Source of the DNA: Ipomoea triloba
Taxonomy: Eukaryota > Streptophyta > Magnoliopsida > Solanales > Convolvulaceae
Length of the DNA stretch: 64,000 nucleotides
Assembly: GCF_003576645.1 (NCBI RefSeq)
Contig: NC_044925.1
Span: 15,338,205-15,402,204 of the forward strand
Direction: 5' to 3'
The notes below the pieces were generated by a model that saw only the letters and a program-made list of their open reading frames with translations, made no database searches and had not been told where the DNA came from. The position numbers and the translations under genes were made by a program. This document shows, one piece after another, positions 33,736-44,949 of the stretch. The number at the start of each line of letters is the position of its first letter. Positions within the stretch are counted from its first letter, which is position 1.

Positions 33736-34472
33736 TGATCATTTATAATGTAAAAAGTAAATTATTTTAGTGCAATAATAATTAGGAAAAGTGAAGATTT
33801 AAGCATATACTCAAGTGTGTATTTTATATTATATTTTATCAATCATAGATGATTTTATCTAAAGAAAAACATCTTAGATTGCTTCTTTTTTCTTTTTTTT
33901 TTTTTGGTAGAATATTCAAGTCATTATGAGTATTCTTAAAATATTTAATATAGTCAAATCCACTGTATTTTGTTAAGTAAATCCTATATGTTCACTAATA
34001 AGGCCAGTGTTATATATATAATTGTGAATAATAATGTCAATACATAATTTTTAAATCATTAATGAAATTTATAAGAATATAGAAAAATATTATCTAAAAA
34101 AGTAAGTCTCGTTTTCAATTACTCAATATAACTTTAATTTTATATAATAAAAAGATATAAATCATTCACTTACCACTATGCTATAGAGGCTGTTATTTTA
34201 ATTTTTACAATACATAAAATGACCTTTCACTTACGAAGCGAACGCACTACCGCTATGCTATAGAGGCTGTTGTTCTCATTTTCACAATACATAAAATAAT
34301 TATATTCGGTATTAAGTAAACATAAACAGAGAATTACTCAATTTAGCACATGCAAAACTCCAATTCGAGCTTCTAATCAGCAAAAAAACTAGGGTTAAAG
34401 CAAAATTACAGATTATTCGTTTTGATCGGTGGATATGGCATGGTGAAAATGTACCTCTTAGTGTGAGTACAG
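33736..34472. other. AT-rich intergenic DNA with tRNA-like repeats
   Basis: Includes a tandem pair of tRNA-like 5' halves described separately (34165-34297); otherwise nothing supported. Confidence 0.5.
34165..34297 (-). repeat. Two tandem tRNA-like (Thr-CGU-type) 5' halves, SINE-like
   Basis: On the minus strand GCCTCTATAGCATAGCGGTA, then a five-base stem TTCGC/GTGAA around a seven-base loop TTCGTAA, looks like the acceptor, D arm and anticodon arm of a tRNA with anticodon CGU. A second, more decayed unit (GCCTCTATAGCATAGTGGTAA) follows after a shared TTTATGTATTGT(G/A)AAAAT spacer. The T arm and 3' acceptor strand are missing, so this is a SINE-like head or retropseudogene, not a tRNA gene. 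Confidence 0.55.
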
Positions 34473-35530
34473 ATGATGCCATTAGATGTAGAGAAAGATC
34501 AAAGTAAAGAAGATAATGTTGGAAATGATGGAGACAATGGCCAGCTAGATGAATTGATGCGTGATATGCAATGGTATTTGAATAAATGCCTCAAGAGTTT
34601 GAAAGTTTTTTTTTTTTTTTTTTTTGAGAATTCTGGAAAACCTTTGTTTCCTGGATGTAGTAAATTTACAAAGTTATCAGCAATGCTTAAAGTGTATAAC
34701 TTAAAATCAAAGAATAGGTGGAGTGATAAGAGTTTCACAGGGTTATTAGCACTTTTAAAGGACATGCTTCTTGATGATAATGAACTTCCTTGTTCAACTT
34801 ACGAGGCAAAGAAAATGTTATGTCCCTTTGGTATGGAGATTGAAAGGATCCATGCATGTCCAAACGATTGTTTTTAATTGGAAACAATAAGAAGACTTGC
34901 ATGTGTGTCCGAAGTGTGGAGCATCGTGTAATAAACATAATGGCTTCGATGATGCATGTGAGAAGAAAGGTTCTCCTGCGAAGATGTTGTGGTATCTACC
35001 GGTGATTTCATGATTCAAACGTTTGTTTGCAAATGCAAATGATGCGAGCAATTTGCAATGACATGCTATTGGTAGAAAAGAAGATGGAAAGCTGACACAT
35101 CCTGCCGATTCTCCTCAATGGAAGAACATTAATATGAAGTTTCCTGAATTCGATTATGAAAATTGAAATCTTAGGTTTGGACTATGCACGGATGAAATCA
35201 ATTCTCATGGTAACATGAGCAGCCGACATAGCACTTGGCCAGTGTTCTTTTTTAACAGTTTACAATCTTCCTCCTTGGTTATGCATGAAGTGTAAGTACA
35301 TCTTGTTATGTTTGTTAAAATTTGGGCCTAAATAACCAGGAAACGACATAGAAGTGTACTTTACACCGCTTATTGAAGATTTAAAGATGCTATGGAATGA
35401 AGGTGTGACGGTATTTGATGCTTAGAGTCAAATCAACTTCGCCTTACGAGCCATACTGTTCTGCACAATCAATGACTTCGCAGCATATGGTAACTTGTCG
35501 GGGTATACTAGTGAATCGCGGAAACTAATA
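34473..35530 (+). pseudogene. CACTA tnp2 transposase fragment
   Basis: Relic of an En/Spm tnp2 transposase. The first frame (34473-34877) shows LFPGCSKFTKLSAMLKVYNL, NRWSDKSFTGLLALLKDM, STYEAKKMLCPFGMEIERIH and ACPNDC, interrupted by a T run at 34607-34625 that replaces normal codons. After a TAA at 34875 similarity continues in other frames: HVCPKCGASCNKHN, LWYLPVISRFKRLFANAND, HPADSPQWKN, NMSSRHSTWPV, LIEDLKMLWNEGVTVFDA and LRAILFCTINDFAAYGNLSG. Many stops and frame changes. No TIRs found nearby, and it is unrelated in position to the CACTA element at 21364. Confidence 0.9.
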
Positions 35531-35702
35531 AATGCAAATATAACGCCATATAGGAGAGAAAATAGAGAGGGAAGAAAAAAAGATGGAAGAAAAAAAATGT
35601 AACAAGAAGAAAGTAAAAAAAAAAAACAGACAAAAAAAAAAAAAACAGAAAGAGCTTATTCACTCACGGGGTTGCTCTAAGTATTATATTCTTGCTTTTC
35701 TT

Positions 35703-36209
35703 CAATGTTGCAAAAATCCCGACTAGGCACCGATTAATCTCCGCCTAGGCGCTAGGCGCTGGTCGACCGCCTAGCGTATCACATTAAATGGTGGTCTAGG
35801 CGGCTGGCCGGCTAGGCGACCGCCTGGGCCACCAAAGCACCGCCTAGGCCGCTTAGGCGCTGACCGCCTAGGCACCGACTAGGCCTTCTAGTCGGTCGAT
35901 TAACTATTGTTCTTTTTTTTTTAATGGGTTATTTCACTCAAAACAACATCGTTTTGAGCGAAATAATCCTAAATTGTACAAACTTTAGATATTTTTTAGG
36001 TTAATATTTAATATTTTAGTATTAACTATTAAAGTATTATATAATTTATAATTATTAGTCTTTAAAAAATTAAAAATACTTAAACAAATTTTAAAAAAAT
36101 AAAAAAATAAAATATAAAAATACACTGACGCCTAGGTGCCGATTAATCCCCGGCTAGACGTCCTAGGCGCTAGGCGCTCCCCGAGCGCCTAGCGATATTT
36201 TCAACCATG
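35703..36209. mobile_element. hAT-like MITE rich in CCTAGG palindromes
   Basis: 507 bp. Ends CAATGTTGCAAAAATC and, inverted, CATGGTTGAAAATATC (12 of 16 match), with an 8 bp target duplication CTTTTCTT at 35695-35702 and 36210-36217. Both ends are GC-rich with many CGCCTAGGCG/GCCTAGGCAC words; the middle is very AT-rich. No transposase. Confidence 0.75.
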
Positions 36210-36457
36210 CTTTTCTTAGTTGCTTTGTGTTTTTGTTTCACATTTTCTTGAAAGATTTTCTCAAAAAATAAAAGTGTTATTTGCATTATGTGATAATGGT
36301 GACATGGGATGTGATATATGGTAGATTGAATGGCTAATTTGTGATCAAAACACTAAAAGGAGAAGAGAAATCAATGAAGAAAGAAGAAATAAGTTTCGAA
36401 GATATGCTAAGTTGGGACCATACAAATCCCTACAATTTTATTTATTTTTTATTTTTT
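36210..36457. other. Short intergenic stretch
   Basis: No supported feature. Confidence 0.4.
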
Positions 36458-36854
36458 GGCTAAAGTGCCATCTAGTACCATGAACTGTATTGGATTGTTT
36501 ATGCTACACCCTGATCTTTCAGAACATACATTTGGATCCATTTACCTTTAATTTTTTTTTCGTCTAGCATTTTTAACAAGTTTTCCAGTTACCATGATTA
36601 CATGGCACTAGTTTAAATTGACATGGACCTTTAGTATACTGTTGACCAGCGGCTAAGTTTGACCAGGTTTGCAGGAGCACTCAACTGCAAGGTCGACCAT
36701 GTTGATCATTCACTCTGATCTATTCCCATTTAATTGATTCAATTTCGACCGGCACCAACAATATAATTACACCAGCTCTGATATGTTACATATATATGTA
36801 CCTAGTCTTCCAGTTTCATTTTAGAATTAAATTGTAATTACTTCTATATGCATA

Positions 36855-37130
36855 TGGATGTTGATATCAAGATGGAGTACACAAGTGACACAGTAAAGTC
36901 CCCGGAAAAAGAAGAAGACAACAAAAATATTCAAAGCCCCTGACATTGTCAACGCAGATGAGATTGAGTGTGGGATAAGGAAACTCATGGCGGACGGTAA
37001 CACAGGCCATCACTGAAGAATCATTAAGAAGAAAATGAAAGATATGAAGGAGAAGAGGCTACTAGCCTTGTTCGAAGGTGGCTCTTCATACAATTTCTTG
37101 GGGCATTTTATCAATGATGCTGCCCACCAA
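36855..37130 (+). pseudogene. UDP-glycosyltransferase C-terminal fragment inside the MULE
   Basis: One plus-strand frame contains DIKMEYTSDTVKSP, ADEIECGIRKLMADG and LALFEGGSSYNFLGHFIND, matching the last part of plant family 1 glycosyltransferases after the PSPG box (UGT71-like by recall). A TGA sits after GNTGHH near 37012, and another stop precedes DIVNADEIE. The PSPG box and N-terminal half are absent. It is a captured fragment. Confidence 0.8.
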
Positions 37131-37261
37131 GCTAAATACTCTTCCCTAATCCGTGTGTATTAATTACATTCTTAATTCCACAAGATATAGTAACTTACTT
37201 ATAAGGTTATGAAAAGAGTATTGCTATATTTACGTCCTAAACTCATGTCATTTCTTTAGGT

Positions 37262-37396
37262 CTGCACTCCACATGGTCATAATACTCATCATCTTCTTCT
37301 TCCTCTTCCTCATCATCTTCATCTTTCTCGTCGTCCTCGTCCTCTTCATCATAATAGTATTCATCATCTTCATCATCACCGTCGTAATCTTTACTA
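37262..37396 (-). pseudogene. Acidic-tract fragment, possibly captured exon
   Basis: Minus strand encodes a run of Asp/Glu with Tyr (YDGDDEDDEYYYDEEDEDD, then Lys-Asp/Glu). Together with the acidic QDEDFVADKDDEGSPADDD at about 44425-44490 (minus strand, on the other side of the Copia insertion), it may be pieces of one acidic nuclear protein. I do not identify the gene; SSRP1- or HMG-like acidic tails are one possibility. Confidence 0.35.
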
Positions 37397-37511
37397 CCAT
37401 TTCACAGCAGGAATCTTTGATGTTGCCCTATTAACCTTTCTTGAATGCGATCTCAAATAAAGTGACATTAGGTAGTTGCTAGGTTAATAGGATGTTTAAT
37501 AATGCAAAATG

Positions 37512-37991
37512 TGTTGCGCCCGCGGAAGTGGGATAGATCAGATTGCAACAATAATTTGAGAAAGAAAAATAAATGAGGCACAGATTTTACGTGGAAAACC
37601 CCTAAACAAATTAGAGTAAAAACCACGGGCAAGGGTAGAAGAATTTCACTATGAGAAAATAGGAGTTACAACCACTCTCTAACTAACAAGGAGAAAACAA
37701 GGATAATTCTCTCTTGCTAGGAAGGAGAAATACACTCAACAAACTCTCTAATATCTCTAGTATATGAGGGAAGAATAGAATGATTTGGGATGACAAGAAT
37801 GACAAATAACCTCCCTATTTATAGTTGAGGAATAGGGGTCATTTTGTAGTTAGTCCAAAGTTTAGGGACCAAATAATAAATATTTTGGTAGGTGCCTAAC
37901 TTCATGCCTAACTCCTTTTGACTTGCCTAATCTTTGTCAATTGTTGCATGCTTGCCTAATTTGTGGCTGCTGCCAACTCCATTTGCCGACA
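37512..37991 (-). repeat. 3' LTR of the Tork element
   Basis: 480 bp; plus-strand ends TGTTGCGCCCGC and GCCGACA. Minus-strand TATA box TATAAATAG at 37815-37823. It matches 43829-44298 almost exactly for the first 280 bp (R/U5 side) and then only loosely. Confidence 0.9.
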
Positions 37992-39530
37992 ATCTCCCAC
38001 TTGAAGATTAGATTGTAACAATCATATCTTCACACCATTCTTTCTACCTTGCACTTTCCATGTCGCTTAGGTCTCTATCAGGCCACAGGAAGATCGACAC
38101 CAAGTAAACTTATCAACATTGATTACCTTTGTTAGGAAATCTGCTACGTTGTCCGTGGTATGGATTTTCTACAAATCTACTGTCCCTTCTTCCACCTTCT
38201 CTCGGATGAAATGGTACTGCACTCGTATGTGTTTCGTCCTTGAATGAAATGCAGGATTCCTTGCTAGATGCAAGGCACTCTGACTGTCACAAAACAAAGA
38301 GACAAACTCTTGTTTGTGCCCGAGTTCCTCCAATAGCATTTTCAACCAAATTGCTTCCTTACTGGCTTGTGTAGCTGCTACGTATTCTGCTTTTGTTGTT
38401 GACGTAGCCACAACTGCTTGCAGTTTTGAAACCCAACTTACAGCTCCACCAGCAACTTTGAACACATATCCTGTCGTAGATTTACTTTTATCCAAATCCC
38501 CTGCATAGTCAGAATCCACATACCCGTTGATAAGAAAGTCTGATCCTCCATAACAGAATGCAACATCTGAGGTCCCCTTGATGTATCTTAGGATCCTCTT
38601 CACACAGTTCCAATGCTCTCTGTCTGGATTGGCCATGTACCGACTAACTACTCCCACTGCTTGCGCAATGTCTGGTCTTGTACATATCATAGCGAACATT
38701 AGACTCCCCACCGCTGATGCATACGGTACTCGAGACATCTCCATCCTTCCTTCTTCATTGCTAGGACTCATACTTGAGGATACTTTGAGATTAATAGGAA
38801 GAGGGGTAGAAATTGGCTTACAATCTTGCATGCTGAAACGTGACAAGATTTTCTTTAAATAATTCTTTTGAGAAAGCCAAATCTTCCTATTACCTCTATC
38901 TCGGTGAATTTGCATCCCTAGAATCTTGTTTGCTGGTCCCAAGTCCTTCATTTCGAATTCCCTAGCCAGTTGTGCCTTCAATTCATCAATGTGATCTTTG
39001 TTGGGGCCTGCGACCAACATGTCATCTACATACAACAGCAATATAACAAAGTTATCTTTTCCAAACCTCTTGAAATATGCACAAGGGTCTGCATTCAGTC
39101 TATTGTATCCAAGGCACATGATGAAGGAATCAAATCTCTTATACCAACACCTTGGCGCCTGCTTTAAACCGTACAGAGATTTGTTCAACCTGCAAACCAA
39201 GTTCTGATTCTCTTTGTCTTCAAATCCTTCAGGCTGGAGCATATATATCTCTTCTTCAAGATCTCCATGAAGAAAAGCCGTTTTCACATCTAGCTGTTCT
39301 AGATGTAAGTTGAATGTAGCACACATTGCCAAAACTACACGAATTGTTGTTAGTCGTACCACAGGTGAAAATATTTCATTGAAATCAATACCTTCTTTTT
39401 GAGCATATCCCTTCACCACCAGTCTTGCACGATACCGCTCCACTTGATCGTCACCATTCCTTTTGATTTTGAAGACCCATTTGTTACCAATTGGCTTCCT
39501 TCCTCGTGGTAGTGGCACAAGTTCCCATGT
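37725..39530. repeat. First copy of a 1,806 bp duplicated segment
   Basis: Identical to 39532-41337 (offset exactly 1,807) apart from one base near the end (GTTCCC versus GTGCCC, about 39522/41329). It ends at the single N at 39531. The 457-codon minus-strand frame here is just the copied C-terminal half of pol. Best explained as overlapping contig ends that were joined, not merged. Confidence 0.9.
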
Positions 39531-39531
39531 N

Positions 39532-41337
39532 GAGAAATACACTCAACAAACTCTCTAATATCTCTAGTATATGAGGGAAGAATAGAATGATTTGGGATGA
39601 CAAGAATGACAAATAACCTCCCTATTTATAGTTGAGGAATAGGGGTCATTTTGTAGTTAGTCCAAAGTTTAGGGACCAAATAATAAATATTTTGGTAGGT
39701 GCCTAACTTCATGCCTAACTCCTTTTGACTTGCCTAATCTTTGTCAATTGTTGCATGCTTGCCTAATTTGTGGCTGCTGCCAACTCCATTTGCCGACAAT
39801 CTCCCACTTGAAGATTAGATTGTAACAATCATATCTTCACACCATTCTTTCTACCTTGCACTTTCCATGTCGCTTAGGTCTCTATCAGGCCACAGGAAGA
39901 TCGACACCAAGTAAACTTATCAACATTGATTACCTTTGTTAGGAAATCTGCTACGTTGTCCGTGGTATGGATTTTCTACAAATCTACTGTCCCTTCTTCC
40001 ACCTTCTCTCGGATGAAATGGTACTGCACTCGTATGTGTTTCGTCCTTGAATGAAATGCAGGATTCCTTGCTAGATGCAAGGCACTCTGACTGTCACAAA
40101 ACAAAGAGACAAACTCTTGTTTGTGCCCGAGTTCCTCCAATAGCATTTTCAACCAAATTGCTTCCTTACTGGCTTGTGTAGCTGCTACGTATTCTGCTTT
40201 TGTTGTTGACGTAGCCACAACTGCTTGCAGTTTTGAAACCCAACTTACAGCTCCACCAGCAACTTTGAACACATATCCTGTCGTAGATTTACTTTTATCC
40301 AAATCCCCTGCATAGTCAGAATCCACATACCCGTTGATAAGAAAGTCTGATCCTCCATAACAGAATGCAACATCTGAGGTCCCCTTGATGTATCTTAGGA
40401 TCCTCTTCACACAGTTCCAATGCTCTCTGTCTGGATTGGCCATGTACCGACTAACTACTCCCACTGCTTGCGCAATGTCTGGTCTTGTACATATCATAGC
40501 GAACATTAGACTCCCCACCGCTGATGCATACGGTACTCGAGACATCTCCATCCTTCCTTCTTCATTGCTAGGACTCATACTTGAGGATACTTTGAGATTA
40601 ATAGGAAGAGGGGTAGAAATTGGCTTACAATCTTGCATGCTGAAACGTGACAAGATTTTCTTTAAATAATTCTTTTGAGAAAGCCAAATCTTCCTATTAC
40701 CTCTATCTCGGTGAATTTGCATCCCTAGAATCTTGTTTGCTGGTCCCAAGTCCTTCATTTCGAATTCCCTAGCCAGTTGTGCCTTCAATTCATCAATGTG
40801 ATCTTTGTTGGGGCCTGCGACCAACATGTCATCTACATACAACAGCAATATAACAAAGTTATCTTTTCCAAACCTCTTGAAATATGCACAAGGGTCTGCA
40901 TTCAGTCTATTGTATCCAAGGCACATGATGAAGGAATCAAATCTCTTATACCAACACCTTGGCGCCTGCTTTAAACCGTACAGAGATTTGTTCAACCTGC
41001 AAACCAAGTTCTGATTCTCTTTGTCTTCAAATCCTTCAGGCTGGAGCATATATATCTCTTCTTCAAGATCTCCATGAAGAAAAGCCGTTTTCACATCTAG
41101 CTGTTCTAGATGTAAGTTGAATGTAGCACACATTGCCAAAACTACACGAATTGTTGTTAGTCGTACCACAGGTGAAAATATTTCATTGAAATCAATACCT
41201 TCTTTTTGAGCATATCCCTTCACCACCAGTCTTGCACGATACCGCTCCACTTGATCGTCACCATTCCTTTTGATTTTGAAGACCCATTTGTTACCAATTG
41301 GCTTCCTTCCTCGTGGTAGTGGCACAAGTGCCCATGT
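39532..41337. repeat. Second copy of the duplicated segment
   Basis: See 37725-39530. This copy is continuous with the 5' half of pol and is the one to use for gag-pol. It includes a stray piece of LTR at 39532-39798. Confidence 0.9.
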
Positions 41338-43776
41338 ATTATTTTTATGGAGAGCTTCTATTTCTTCCTGCATTGCTGCCGTCCATTGAGAAACATCTGA
41401 GCTGTTTATCGCCTCCTGAAAGGTTGATGGCTCACCATCCTCTGTTAGAAGGCAGTATGCAACATTCCCTTCCATAACATAATCTGAGTGCCAAGTGGGA
41501 CGTCTTCTCTCACGGTCTGATTGACGAGGGGTGGGAGCTCCAGAGCTTTCTGGTGCTGGTTCGGATTCCTCGTGCGCCGGTTCTGCTTCCGAAGAATCTT
41601 GTTCAAATTCCTCCTCTACCTGTATTTGAGTAGTTTCTAGCTTTTCCTTTTCCGTGCTATCATCAACTTCTCCTCTTTGTAGCCTGTCCTCTACAAAGAT
41701 AACATCCCTGCTGATGACAACTTTGTGGGCAGTGGGATCCCACAAGCGATACCCCTTTACTCCATCAGCATACCCCAAGAATATACATCTCTTGGACTTT
41801 GGATCCAACTTTGTAATTTCTTGGGCATTGAACATTGCATAAACAATGCTCCCAAATATATGGAGGTCTGAATAATTAACTGGCTTACCAGTCCACATCT
41901 CCATTGGTGTCTTCAGCTCGATTGCAGTTGATGGAGCTCGATTCACCAAATAACAGGCGGTATTGACTGCTTCTGCCCAGAATGATTTTTCTAAGCCCGC
42001 AGCCCTCAACATTGCTCTTGTCCTTTCCAGCAAGGTTCTGTTCATCCGCTCTGCCACTCCATTTTGTTGAGGAGTGTATGCCACTGTGAACTGCCTTTTG
42101 ATACCTTCATTTCTGCAGAAGTTATCAAACTCTTCACCTGTATATTCTCCTCCATTATCTGTTCTGAAACACTTGATCTTTTTCCCGGAATCAAGTTCCA
42201 CCCGTGCTTTGAAGGCTTTGAAAGTCACAAACACATCTGACTTCTTCTTGATAGGGTACACCCAGCATCTCCTAGAGTAATCGTCGATGAATGAGACAAA
42301 ATACTTTGCCCCTCCTAGGGATGGAACCGGAGCTTGCCACACATCAGAGTGAACCAATTCTAGAACAACCTTGCCTCTAGAATTTGATGTGTTGAATTTA
42401 AGACGATGTTGCTTACTTGTTATACAATGCTCACACAAAGGAAGTGATACCTTTGTTAACCCTAGAAGTAGCTTTTGCTCCACAAGAATCTTCATTCCTT
42501 GTTCTGACATGTGCCCAAGTTTCTAATGCCATAGCAGCGTAGAGTCTGGACTACATGCGGCAACCGATGCCTCTGCTTCTTGCAAAGTCTCTCCCTTCAG
42601 CATGTATAGATTTGCAGCTATCTTCTCCCCTTTCATCACCACAAGCGCTCCTTGGAAAATCTTCATGACTCCTTTCTGTGTTTCAATCTTGGTTGCACTA
42701 TTATCCAATATTCCATAGGATAATAGATTTTTCTTCAAGCCCTTCACGTGCCGCACATCCTGAACAGTTTGGACTGTTCCATCGTACATCTTCAGCTTGA
42801 TGGTTCCAATGCCGATAATCTCCAAGGCATGATCGTCGCAGCTGTACACAGATCCTCCTGAGATTGGTTCATAATGATGGAACCATTCTTTCCTTGAGGT
42901 CATGTGATATGTGGCCCCCGAGTCTATGAGCCATATATCCGCGAACCTTTTTCTGCCTTCCCTGGCTATTGATGCTTCACAACAGAGAGCACTTCCATCA
43001 TCTGAGGTACTTGCAACATTTCCTTGAGGATTGGAATTTTGAGCTAAATTCCAACAATCTTTCTTCAGGTGACCCTTCTTTCCACAGTTGTAACACTTTA
43101 AATTCTTCTTACTTGATTCTGATCTACCACGACCACTGCTTTGGCCACGTTCTGTTGACCTTCCTCTCATCACCGTTAACGCCTCTGCCTGTTGCAGATT
43201 CACTTGTCTGTCCTCCTTGTTCTTGCGCCGACTTTCTTCTTCAAGAACCGCAGCTGCAACATCATCGAAGACTAGATAATCCGTAAGGATGTTGTTTGTT
43301 AAGTTGATGATGAGTTGATCATACGAATCAGGTAGACTCTAAAGTAGAAATTCCGCACGCTCCTGTGGCTCTATTTTACAGCTTAGAGATGTAAGCTGGG
43401 AAAATAGAGTATTTAGCGTATTTAAGTGTTTCGTCACTGAAGTAGATTCTAACATACGAAGAGTATATAATTTTCTCTTAAGGAAAATTTTGTTGTGCAG
43501 TGACTTGGCCTCGTACAACCGGTTGAGGTGCTCCCAAATCTCCTTGGCCGTCTTCTTCTCCTCGATGCTTGACAATACTCCATCTGCTATTGATAGGTAT
43601 AGATCCGCCATAGCATCCTCGTTCATCTCGCTCCATTTTTTGTCATCAGTAAAATCCACCGGCCTTTCACTGATAGCCGCTAGACAGTTGTCTTTCCTCA
43701 GGATAGCCTTCACCTTCAATTTCCACAATGAGAAATTTTTCCCATTAAATTTTTCAATCTCAAATTTCGCTGCCAT
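39976..43776 (-). pseudogene. gag-pol: gag-pol polyprotein of the Tork element, two TAG stops
   Basis: One frame of about 1,267 codons. I start it at ATG 43776 (MAAKFEIEKFNGKNF), the usual Tork gag start, not at the upstream in-frame ATG 43827 that lies close to the PBS. gag (UBN2 type) is followed by the CCHC knuckle CYNCGKKGHLKKDC, protease WLIDSGATYHMTS, integrase (LVHSDVW, TDNGGEY, PQQNGVAERMNRT), RT (KTAFLHGDLEEEIYM, YVDDMLVAG) and RNase H (YVDSDYAGD, HSRTKHIRVQYHFIREKVE). In-frame TAG codons occur at 43339-43341 in gag and 42523-42525 just before the integrase GHMSEQG motif; both fit CAG-to-TAG changes. No frameshift separates gag and pol. Confidence 0.92.
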
Positions 43777-43815
43777 ATTGTTCTTGAAACAAATTCTGAA
43801 CAATATATCTGAAGG

Positions 43816-43826
43816 CTCTGATACCA
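43816..43826 (-). other. Primer binding site of the Tork element
   Basis: Minus strand TTGGTATCAGAGCC directly after the 5' LTR, tRNA-Met type. Confidence 0.9.
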
Positions 43827-43828
43827 AT

Positions 43829-44298
43829 TGTTGCGCCCGCGGAAGTGGGATAGATCAGATTGCAACAATAATTTGAGAAAGAAAAAATAAATGAGGCACA
43901 GATTTTACGTGGAAAACCCCTAAACAAATTAGGGTAAAAACCACGGGCAAGGGTAGAAGAATTTCACTATGAGAAAATAGGAGTTACAACCACTCTCTAA
44001 CTAACAAGGAGAAAACAAGGATAATTCTCTCTTGCTAGGAAGGAGAAATACACTCAACAAACTCTCTAATATCTCTAGTATATGAGGGAAGAATAGAATG
44101 ATTTGGGATGGCTAGAATGACAAAATGACCACCCTATTTATAGTTGAGAATTTGGGGTCATTTTGTAGTTAGCCTAAAATGTAGGGACCAAACAATAAAT
44201 ATTTTGTTCAACAAAGTTTGGCTACCTAACATTTGTGTTCAAAGTTTTCAGCTTGCTGCCTAATCTTGAGGGCTGCTGCCAAACTCCATTTGCCGACA
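43829..44298 (-). repeat. 5' LTR of the Tork element
   Basis: 470 bp, next to the PBS. The minus-strand TATA box at 44134-44142 is the functional promoter position. U3 differs strongly from the 3' LTR's U3 (for example, the 37895-37960 and 44205-44275 stretches hardly align). Confidence 0.9.
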
Positions 44299-44424
44299 AA
44301 ATGATGTAGGGAGAAAAACCCATTGTCTGCTTAATAAAGAAATGCCAACCAAAGCATTGATTACCTAATGTTTATGAGATATTAATAGTTCCAACTAGTT
44401 TTGTGCAATATAAACTTTCACACA

Positions 44425-44760
44425 TTTCCCAGAATCATCATCAGCAGGTGAGCCTTCATCATCCTTGTCTGCAACAAAATCTTCATCCTGCAAAGATGAA
44501 ATAAGAAACAACATAGCAGGTGGTGAACGCCGACTACTGCTACCACCTTCTCAGACACAGCAAAGCAACAACTACGGACGAGCCCGAGGAAACGGGCGGC
44601 GGCGAACAGTTGCCGATCCAGTGGCGAACACCGGTGGACAAACTGCTTTCTTCCGGCGATCTTCCTCCTGCAGCTGGTCTTCTCCTCCGGCAGGCTGATG
44701 TGCAACGATGGAAGTTGTTCTCTCCTCTCGTCCAACCATGCAGCAGATTGGACCAGCTAT
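44425..44760 (-). pseudogene. GC-rich captured fragment in the MULE right half
   Basis: GC content is well above the surroundings, and a 105-codon minus-strand ORF (44418-44735) covers most of it. The acidic motif QDEDFVADKDDEGSPADDD lies in another frame at its 3' end. I cannot identify the source. Confidence 0.35.
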
Positions 44761-44949
44761 TTACTAATTACCAAAAAAGAAAAAAAATTTATATGTCAGC
44801 ATATTATTACCGGTAACCTGTAAGAAACCTACTAAAAATGCTAGGCGAACAAAAATTAATTGTAAATGGATCAAAATGTATGTTCTAAAAGATCAGAGTG
44901 TGGCATGAACGATCCAATACTGTTTATGGTGTCAGATGGCACTTTAGCC

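Larger units (their letters stand above)
37512..44298 (-). mobile_element. Tork-type Ty1/copia retrotransposon (contains an assembly duplication)
   Basis: TSD AAATG at 37507-37511 and 44299-44303. LTRs 37512-37991 (3' LTR) and 43829-44298 (5' LTR), PBS at 43816-43826, one gag-pol frame on the minus strand. The internal N at 39531 is followed by a second copy of 37725-39530, so the real element is about 4.98 kb, a normal Tork size. Two in-frame TAG codons break gag-pol. Confidence 0.92.
36458..44949. mobile_element. MULE-like non-autonomous element carrying gene fragments, split by a Copia insertion
   Basis: Left end GGCTAAAGTGCCATCTAGTA and right end GGCACTTTAGCC are inverted copies; the match runs about 140 bp inward (left 36458-36600, right about 44805-44949). 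Both sides are flanked by TTTTTTATTTTTT, which could be the target duplication but is low complexity. Long TIRs, no transposase and captured gene pieces fit a Pack-MULE. The Tork Copia element at 37512-44298 sits inside; without it (and without the duplicated contig) the element is about 1.7 kb. Confidence 0.75.

Noticed and set aside
34165..34297. Functional tRNA-Thr gene
   Set aside because: Only the 5' half folds; T arm and 3' acceptor strand are missing.
37262..37396. Intact acidic nuclear protein gene
   Set aside because: Only a low-complexity Asp/Glu stretch remains, with no start and no flanking domain.
38169..39542. 457-codon RT/RNase H ORF as a separate gene
   Set aside because: It is an exact copy of the C-terminal half of the 39976-42510 frame, ending at an N; treated as an assembly duplicate.
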